A stretch of 64,000 bases of DNA from Polaromonas sp. SP1 (GTDB lineage Bacteria > Pseudomonadota > Gammaproteobacteria > Burkholderiales > Burkholderiaceae_C), in NCBI RefSeq assembly GCF_003711205.1, contig NZ_CP031013.1, forward strand, positions 3,824,501 through 3,888,500. Reading direction: 5' to 3'. Shown one piece after another: positions 58,871 through 64,000 of the stretch. The notes under the pieces were generated by a model that was given only the letters and a program-made list of their open reading frames with translations, searched no databases and was not told the origin of the DNA. Made by a program: the position numbers and the translations under genes. The first letter of the stretch is position 1. Each line of letters starts with the position of its first letter.

Positions 58871-59713
58871 ATGATCAATACGCGGTGGGGCCTTGCCCAA
58901 AAATCTTCTCGCCCCTCGTGGCGAACGGCCCTCCTGTTCAGCCTTTCGGTGGTGGTCTCGGGCTGCGCGGCAGTCAAGCCCGCAGAAGCCGACAAACCCG
59001 CGCTCTACGTCTATTCCACCATCGACGCGCTCTTGTCCGGCGCCTATGACGGCGAGCTCACCGTCAAACAGCTGGTCAGCAAAGGCGACTTCGGGCTGGG
59101 CACCTACAACCGGCTGGACGGCGAGATGCTGGTGCTGGGCGGCGTGCCCTATCACTTCAAGGCCGACGGCTCCGTCACTGTGGCCAAACCGGACGACAGG
59201 ATTCCACTGGCCTACGTGCTGCCGTTCAAGCCGACCCATCGTTTCACGCTGGCGGGCTCGCCCGCGGCGATGTCGCTGACAGACATCGAGGCCGCCATTG
59301 ACGCGCGCCTTCCCAACAAGAACCTGTTTTACGCCGTCGACGTGACGGGGCAGTTCACCGGCATTACCACCCGGGCGATTGCCGCCCAGGTGCGCCCCTA
59401 CCGCCCGCTGGCCGAGCTGGTGAAGACCCAGGTTCTTTTTCCCCGGGCGTCGGCCACCGGCACCATGGTCGGCATCCGCAGCCCCGCCTTCAGCAAAGGC
59501 GTGAGCGTTCCGGGCTGGCACTGGCATTTCATTTCCGACGACAGGTCTTACGGCGGCCATGTGCTGGCCATCGGCCTGGTGAATGCCGTCGCCAACATCA
59601 CGCCGTCGCACAAGGTGGAACTGGATCTGCCGGGCAATGAAGACTTCGCCAATTCAGACCAGACCAGGGACCGGTCCGCCGAGCTTCACCAGGTCGAGAA
59701 GCAGCAGAAGTAG
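58871..59713 (+). CDS. Alpha-acetolactate decarboxylase, lipoprotein-anchored
   Basis: 280 residues from the ATG at 58871 (GGGAG upstream). The lipobox VVVSGC places the Cys at about residue 32. The mature domain is ALDC-like: YVYSTIDALLSGAYDGELTVKQLVSKGDFGLGTYNRLDGEMLVLGGVPYHFKADGS and the zinc region GWHWHFISDDRSYGGHVLAIGL with its His trio. The enzyme converts acetolactate to acetoin. ALDC is usually cytosolic or secreted; here it would sit on the periplasmic side, and no acetolactate synthase is nearby. Confidence 0.82.
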   Translation: MINTRWGLAQKSSRPSWRTALLFSLSVVVSGCAAVKPAEADKPALYVYSTIDALLSGAYDGELTVKQLVSKGDFGLGTYNRLDGEMLVLGGVPYHFKADGSVTVAKPDDRIPLAYVLPFKPTHRFTLAGSPAAMSLTDIEAAIDARLPNKNLFYAVDVTGQFTGITTRAIAAQVRPYRPLAELVKTQVLFPRASATGTMVGIRSPAFSKGVSVPGWHWHFISDDRSYGGHVLAIGLVNAVANITPSHKVELDLPGNEDFANSDQTRDRSAELHQVEKQQK

Positions 59714-59727
59714 TCCGGCACCGCCCA

Positions 59728-59782
59728 TTTGCTATCAAATCAATAGCTGTCTGCCCTTATGGTGTTTCGGCTAGATCCCTAT
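59728..59782 (+). repeat. Dispersed Comamonadaceae-type repeat, copy D
   Basis: TTTGCTATCAAATCAATAGC followed by a diverged second half ending GGCTAGATCCC. It follows the acetolactate decarboxylase gene. The rest of the gap to 59936 (about 150 bp) has no recognisable element except the SD sequence AGGAGG before the next gene. Confidence 0.65.
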
Positions 59783-59936
59783 CTCTTTTGAGTTTTGGGA
59801 TGTCGGGCCGATTGCTGCAGCTGGTCCGGGAGTCACCTTCCGCAGTGACAAATAGCCCCGATCGCCGGGCGAGCGGCGTTCAGGTTATCTCGCTCAATTC
59901 ATTCGCTAAACAACAATGCGAAACAGGAGGCTACCA

Positions 59937-62900
59937 ATGAGCAAAGCAGGCATTCAATCCAATCGAGGCGATGGCTATCAGACGTTAGTGGCCTTTGAAT
60001 GGGCACTAGATGTTCTCAGTGATCCGGCTTACGAATGGCTTGAAGTTGATGCTGCGACGATTCCAGTAGATGATGTGGTCGTCGGTAAAAAAGATGGGTC
60101 AAGGATTTGCTGTCAATGCAAAAAGAACCAAACATCGCATCAGTCATGGTCAATAACAGATCTTGCCGACGAACTTCAAAAAGCCAGCGAGTTGCTCGCT
60201 AGCGACCCGAAAGCATCCGTACGTTTTTATTCCCGTAGCCCCTTCGGTGAATTGGCAACTTTGCGGGAGTACAGCACCAACTATCCCAACGCGGCCAGCT
60301 ACCAAGCCAACTTGAGCAAAACGACTGAGACAACAAATGCAAAACTGAAAACCCAGCTTGAGCATCGCGCCCCGACACTTTCAACCCACGACTTCCTGCG
60401 CCGCACCACGTTTGAAATCAGTCCAGAACTGGATCGTATGGAAACATTGCTGCGCGAACGCCTGCACCGGTTGGCAAGCAACCCCGATGTTGCTTTCAAT
60501 GCCCTTTGGACGCGCCTTGACCTTCTCGGCATGCGTGCTGACAGCGGGAACGGACAAAAAGCAGCGATACAACACAGACTAAGCAAAGCTGATCTTCAAT
60601 CCATTCTTGATGCGGCTGGTTCTTTGCTGGTTCCCACCATGAATTTGGTGGAAGTTCGCTCTACGTTTGAAAGCACATCGGCTGTTGGCAGAAAGTGGCG
60701 CAGAGACATTGCTGGCGAAGTCATTTTGACTCCGTTGGTGGCCGAAATACTGACAGCCATTGACTCCAAGCCCTCTTCCATTTTGCTCACTGGCCAGCCT
60801 GGCTCCGGAAAAACTTGCGTGATGCTTGCCTTGCAAGAAGCGCTTGAACTACAAACCCAGTCCCGCTTGGATAGATTCCCCCTTTTTATCCAATCCCGCG
60901 AATTTGCGGATTTGGATACCGCGCAAGACCGCCAAGCTCAAGGACTACCACATGACTGGGTAGAGCGCGCCGCACGCATGGCCGAAACAGCTCATGTGGT
61001 AGTAATCATTGACTCGCTAGATGTGCTCTCCATTGCCCGCGAACACAAGGTGTTGGACTATTTTTTGGCACAGATAGATCGCCTGCTGAGATTGCCTAAT
61101 GTCACGGTTATCACTGCCTGCCGCGACTTTGATCGCCAATATGACAGACGCATTGCCCAACGAAAGTGGAGCAGCGAATTCAAATGCGCCCCCTTGAACT
61201 GGGCAACAGATATTGCGCCGCTACTCACCAGACAGGGCATAGATACCTCCGACATGGAGGACGCCACCAGGCAACTGATTCAAAACCCGCGTGAATTGGC
61301 CTTGTATGTGGAACTGGCTCGCCAAGGCGGCAGCTTTAATGTGGTGACCAGTCAGGCACTGGCCCAAAAATATTTGGACACTATTGTTCAAGGCAATAAC
61401 GCGCTGGGTAGTGCCGCTATGCACGCAATCGAGGCCATTTCTACAGAAATGCTGAAGCTGCGCAGCCTGTCAGTACCACCGCAACGACTGGCGAGTTCTG
61501 ATGCGGTGCGACGTTCGCTGTTAAGTCACAACGTGCTGCAGCAAACCCAAGATGGAAAACTGACGTTTGGACACCAAACCTTGCTGGATGTGCTGGTCAT
61601 AAGTGATGCCTTGAGGCAGGGAAAAACATTGCACGCATTCGTTCAAAACTTACCGCCGGTGCCCTTTGTCCGTCCAAGCATCCGCAGCTTTGTAGCCCAA
61701 CTGGCCACCGGGGACAGAAAAATATTCCGCAGCCAACTGCGCACCGTACTCACCCATAAGCATGTCTTTCACATCCGCCGCCTAGTAGCGGAATGCCTGG
61801 CCGAACAAATACCGCAGGACGATGACTGGCCCCTGATTCGCGATTTGCGTGCCCAACATCCTGAAGTTTTCCAAGTCGTGTACACCCAAGCGGTTAGATT
61901 GGAGTGGCATCACTTCTGGATGAAGCATCTGGTCCCCCACCTGAAACTTCTGCGAGACGGCGAGGGCATGACAAGGCACTTTCATCGCATCTCGGCGTGG
62001 AAAACCGATGATGTGACAGGGGTGATTGGCTTCTGGACGGAAGTACTGACGACCGAATGGGTTGATCGCGCGCACTTAGGAGAACAATTGGCCTTCGCCA
62101 TATCAAGCATGGGCGACAGTTATGCAAGCCAGCTGTCCCCCTTGTTAAAAATATTGTTGAACATGCCGAGGGGGGAGCGCAGCTTTCTTGGAAAAGCTTT
62201 GGCACGTTGCGTCACTGCCGGGGGGCTGGACGATGAGGTGTTGTGGAAATACATCGCAGGCGAAGTCAGCGACAAGGACGTCCTCGGATATCGCTTCGAC
62301 AAGAATTTGCATTGCGAACCAAACGAATTCGGCCATGCAAATGACCGTTTTTTGACTCGTCGCATGCAGATGTCGACATCCTTACTGAATTTGGCGGTGG
62401 ACGCATTGGAAGGTTGGAGCAAGACCCATTCATCGCGATACGGCGGAGATCAGGGCTATCGGAGTGGTTTTCTGCGTGAAACATCCTATGAAGACACCCA
62501 CAGCCAGACCGACCACCGACCTATCGATAGCGGGCGTATTTTTATGGACTCTATTGAAGCAGCGGTCGTTCACCATGCAAATACCAACTCCGAGTGGTGG
62601 CAACTGAACCGTAAACGACTGTGCTCCAACACGGAAGGAGCATTGCGCTATTTCGCTATCCGAGCCTGCATAGCGACGCCGGCTACCAATTTGGAGGTAA
62701 TCGGCCGTATGTTGTGCGATGCAGATCTACTCAAATCGGATTTATCGTTCGAGATCGGAGCACTGATCCAGACCGCCTTTATTGACTTGGACTTTGCCAC
62801 GCAAGATGCAATTCAGCTGGAAATTTTGGACATTTATCGTGAAGACACTACCGATACGGACCATCTTGCATGGAGGTTACTCCTACAAGCTCAATTGATA

Positions 62901-64000
62901 CTGCCCATCCCATGCCATCTACGAACCCCGGCGAGTCAAGCAGTCATCGATAAGGTTGAATATTTGAAGTGGCCCCTTGTCAGACAGGCCAGCATTGACT
63001 CTGCTGGTGGCTGGGTTGCACCACCCTTTTCCTTTGAAGTTTTTTTGAACTCCAGTGACGTAGCGGTACTGGGATTGCTACGCCACTACGAGGGCTATCT
63101 GAGAAATTCCTTCAGTGATTTTTTGATTGGTGGTGAAGAAGAGGTTGGCCGTCAACTGCAGGAAGCAACATCGCGCCATCCAGGTCGCTTCATCGCATTT
63201 TTGTTGCATCACTGGGAAGACATACCAAAGAGATTCCGCGATGACCTCATGGATGGTGCCGCCACTCATCTCGCCATCCGCCACGGTAACTTGCAGCCCA
63301 ATGGCAACTGGACGCCTGTTAAAGAAGCCGACGCTGCGGCACTTGCTCAAGACATGCTGAATGCTCTGGAAAAATATCCAGAACACTGGCATCACAGTCG
63401 CGAGGCAGCCAAAGCTTTGGAAGCCTGTGCACATTTAATCCATGACACTCCGACATCCCAAAGACTGGTGTTATTGGCTAGGCAGTTTTTGGCAATGACT
63501 GAGAAAGAATCCATTTCTGGCGATTCAGTTAGTTGGCTGGACATTGGCATCAACATGACAAAAGGCAATGTTGCTGATGCACTGATGATTGTGGCCACGG
63601 AGCTTCAAGAAAACAGCACGCCCTGGCCTGAACTTCTGGCTCCTACTCTGCGTAGTTTTGCAAACGATATCCACCCTGCTGTTCGGGCAGTCATGCTGCG
63701 ACGGTTGCCATATTTGCAAAGTCTTAATCCCGAATTTGGATGGCACCTGTTTGACATCGCCATGCACCAACCTGCCGCGGGGCTTTGGGCGATGGCGGAG
63801 CCTTGTCTGTATTACGCGTACCACCAGCGGTTTGAGATAGTTAAGCCGCGGCTTGTACAAATGGCGACCAAAGGCGACGGCAAAGATCTCGAAACATGGG
63901 GTCGTATTGCTGCACTTGCGGCATTGAGCGACAGATTTGATTTCAATCTGCTGCTTGAGCAGCTTAAGACCATGAATACCGCGGAGGCTTGGCGAGGCGC
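59937..64000 (+). CDS. Very large nuclease-STAND NTPase-like protein (3' part missing)
   Basis: Open from ATG 59937 (AGGAGG 6 nt upstream) to the window end without a stop: at least 1354 codons. Residues 8-65 are RGDGYQTLVAFEWALDVL, D45-D46 in PVDDVVVGKKDG, and Q60-x-K62 in CCQCKK, the DD...QxK pattern of Cap4/DUF4297-like PD-(D/E)XK nucleases. A P-loop at 286-293 (GQPGSGKT), Walker B VVVIIDSLDVLS with Asp359, and ITACRDFD near 394 form a STAND/NACHT-like ATPase. The rest is long helical repeats. This plan is seen in Avs-type and related anti-phage STAND proteins. Codon use is AT-richer than the flank, so recent acquisition is likely. Cannot exclude other helical-repeat ATPases. Confidence 0.65.
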   Translation, partial: MSKAGIQSNRGDGYQTLVAFEWALDVLSDPAYEWLEVDAATIPVDDVVVGKKDGSRICCQCKKNQTSHQSWSITDLADELQKASELLASDPKASVRFYSRSPFGELATLREYSTNYPNAASYQANLSKTTETTNAKLKTQLEHRAPTLSTHDFLRRTTFEISPELDRMETLLRERLHRLASNPDVAFNALWTRLDLLGMRADSGNGQKAAIQHRLSKADLQSILDAAGSLLVPTMNLVEVRSTFESTSAVGRKWRRDIAGEVILTPLVAEILTAIDSKPSSILLTGQPGSGKTCVMLALQEALELQTQSRLDRFPLFIQSREFADLDTAQDRQAQGLPHDWVERAARMAETAHVVVIIDSLDVLSIAREHKVLDYFLAQIDRLLRLPNVTVITACRDFDRQYDRRIAQRKWSSEFKCAPLNWATDIAPLLTRQGIDTSDMEDATRQLIQNPRELALYVELARQGGSFNVVTSQALAQKYLDTIVQGNNALGSAAMHAIEAISTEMLKLRSLSVPPQRLASSDAVRRSLLSHNVLQQTQDGKLTFGHQTLLDVLVISDALRQGKTLHAFVQNLPPVPFVRPSIRSFVAQLATGDRKIFRSQLRTVLTHKHVFHIRRLVAECLAEQIPQDDDWPLIRDLRAQHPEVFQVVYTQAVRLEWHHFWMKHLVPHLKLLRDGEGMTRHFHRISAWKTDDVTGVIGFWTEVLTTEWVDRAHLGEQLAFAISSMGDSYASQLSPLLKILLNMPRGERSFLGKALARCVTAGGLDDEVLWKYIAGEVSDKDVLGYRFDKNLHCEPNEFGHANDRFLTRRMQMSTSLLNLAVDALEGWSKTHSSRYGGDQGYRSGFLRETSYEDTHSQTDHRPIDSGRIFMDSIEAAVVHHANTNSEWWQLNRKRLCSNTEGALRYFAIRACIATPATNLEVIGRMLCDADLLKSDLSFEIGALIQTAFIDLDFATQDAIQLEILDIYREDTTDTDHLAWRLLLQAQLILPIPCHLRTPASQAVIDKVEYLKWPLVRQASIDSAGGWVAPPFSFEVFLNSSDVAVLGLLRHYEGYLRNSFSDFLIGGEEEVGRQLQEATSRHPGRFIAFLLHHWEDIPKRFRDDLMDGAATHLAIRHGNLQPNGNWTPVKEADAAALAQDMLNALEKYPEHWHHSREAAKALEACAHLIHDTPTSQRLVLLARQFLAMTEKESISGDSVSWLDIGINMTKGNVADALMIVATELQENSTPWPELLAPTLRSFANDIHPAVRAVMLRRLPYLQSLNPEFGWHLFDIAMHQPAAGLWAMAEPCLYYAYHQRFEIVKPRLVQMATKGDGKDLETWGRIAALAALSDRFDFNLLLEQLKTMNTAEAWRG

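Noticed and set aside
1-64000. CRISPR array, prophage, insertion sequence, tRNA or rRNA genes
   Set aside because: I looked for regularly spaced repeats, integrase or transposase motifs, cloverleaf arms and rRNA stretches and found none. The repeats present are short, unevenly spaced and lack spacers.

Overview
The window looks like a chromosomal segment of a GC-rich betaproteobacterium, most likely a Comamonadaceae member of the Polaromonas/Rhodoferax/Variovorax kind (inference). Support comes from the uniformly high GC of most genes, the sox, mocR, mce and two-partner-secretion gene types, and a dispersed repeat of about 55-60 bp (a GCTATCA...ATAGC half followed by GGGCTAGAGGC) that I have seen only in that family. 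I see no rRNA, tRNA, CRISPR array, insertion sequence or prophage. Two AT-richer islets (about 13.7-15.4 kb and 59.9-64 kb) look acquired.

Layout. 1-2004: leftward soxR-soxC-soxD (sulfur oxidation; soxD is cut by the window edge). 2260-6439: an outer-membrane TPR/beta-barrel protein of the Slam (DUF560, type XI secretion) kind, followed by two paralogous secreted FecR-domain proteins with a TbpB-like C-terminal barrel. 6436-9716: two divergent glycosyltransferases, one of them a TPR-OGT (SPINDLY) type. 9807-13540: a molybdenum hydroxylase (iorAB type) with its XdhC maturation factor. 13856-15416: a two-gene islet, one protein with an R-x4-H HEPN-like motif and one PD-(D/E)XK-like DUF6602 protein. 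15458-25708: acuI-prpE (acrylate/propionate to propionyl-CoA), small metabolic and envelope genes, a TetR-controlled HpaB-family flavin monooxygenase, and a peroxiredoxin-glutaredoxin fusion. 25705-27365: hipBA. 27559-35634: TonB receptor, YegD-like Hsp70 pair, and several small regulator/enzyme pairs with clear operators. 35645-38199: an MCE lipid-transport operon without a local ATPase. 38464-44588: amino-acid exporters, a MocR regulator, RidA, a soluble sugar dehydrogenase and an NlpC/P60 hydrolase. 44687-51316: a TpsB-TpsA two-partner secretion pair with a large beta-helix exoprotein, next to a glycosyltransferase (51767). 54033-58777: a second iorAB pair fused in one operon with soxXYZA. 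58871: a lipoprotein acetolactate decarboxylase. 59937-64000: the first 1354 codons of a very large nuclease-plus-STAND-NTPase protein, cut by the window edge.

How the genes work together. Two separated sox modules imply lithotrophic thiosulfate or sulfite oxidation feeding periplasmic cytochrome c. The second module couples SoxXA/YZ to a Tat-exported molybdenum hydroxylase that could also reduce c-type cytochrome. SoxY there keeps its C-terminal Cys but lacks the usual glycine-rich tail. Two different outer-membrane export systems (Slam-like and TpsB) each sit beside glycosyltransferases, which suggests glycosylated surface or secreted proteins. The strongest candidates for undescribed biology are the Slam-like exporter with FecR/TbpB-barrel substrates, the HEPN plus DUF6602 pair, the nuclease-STAND protein, and the iorAB-soxXYZA operon.
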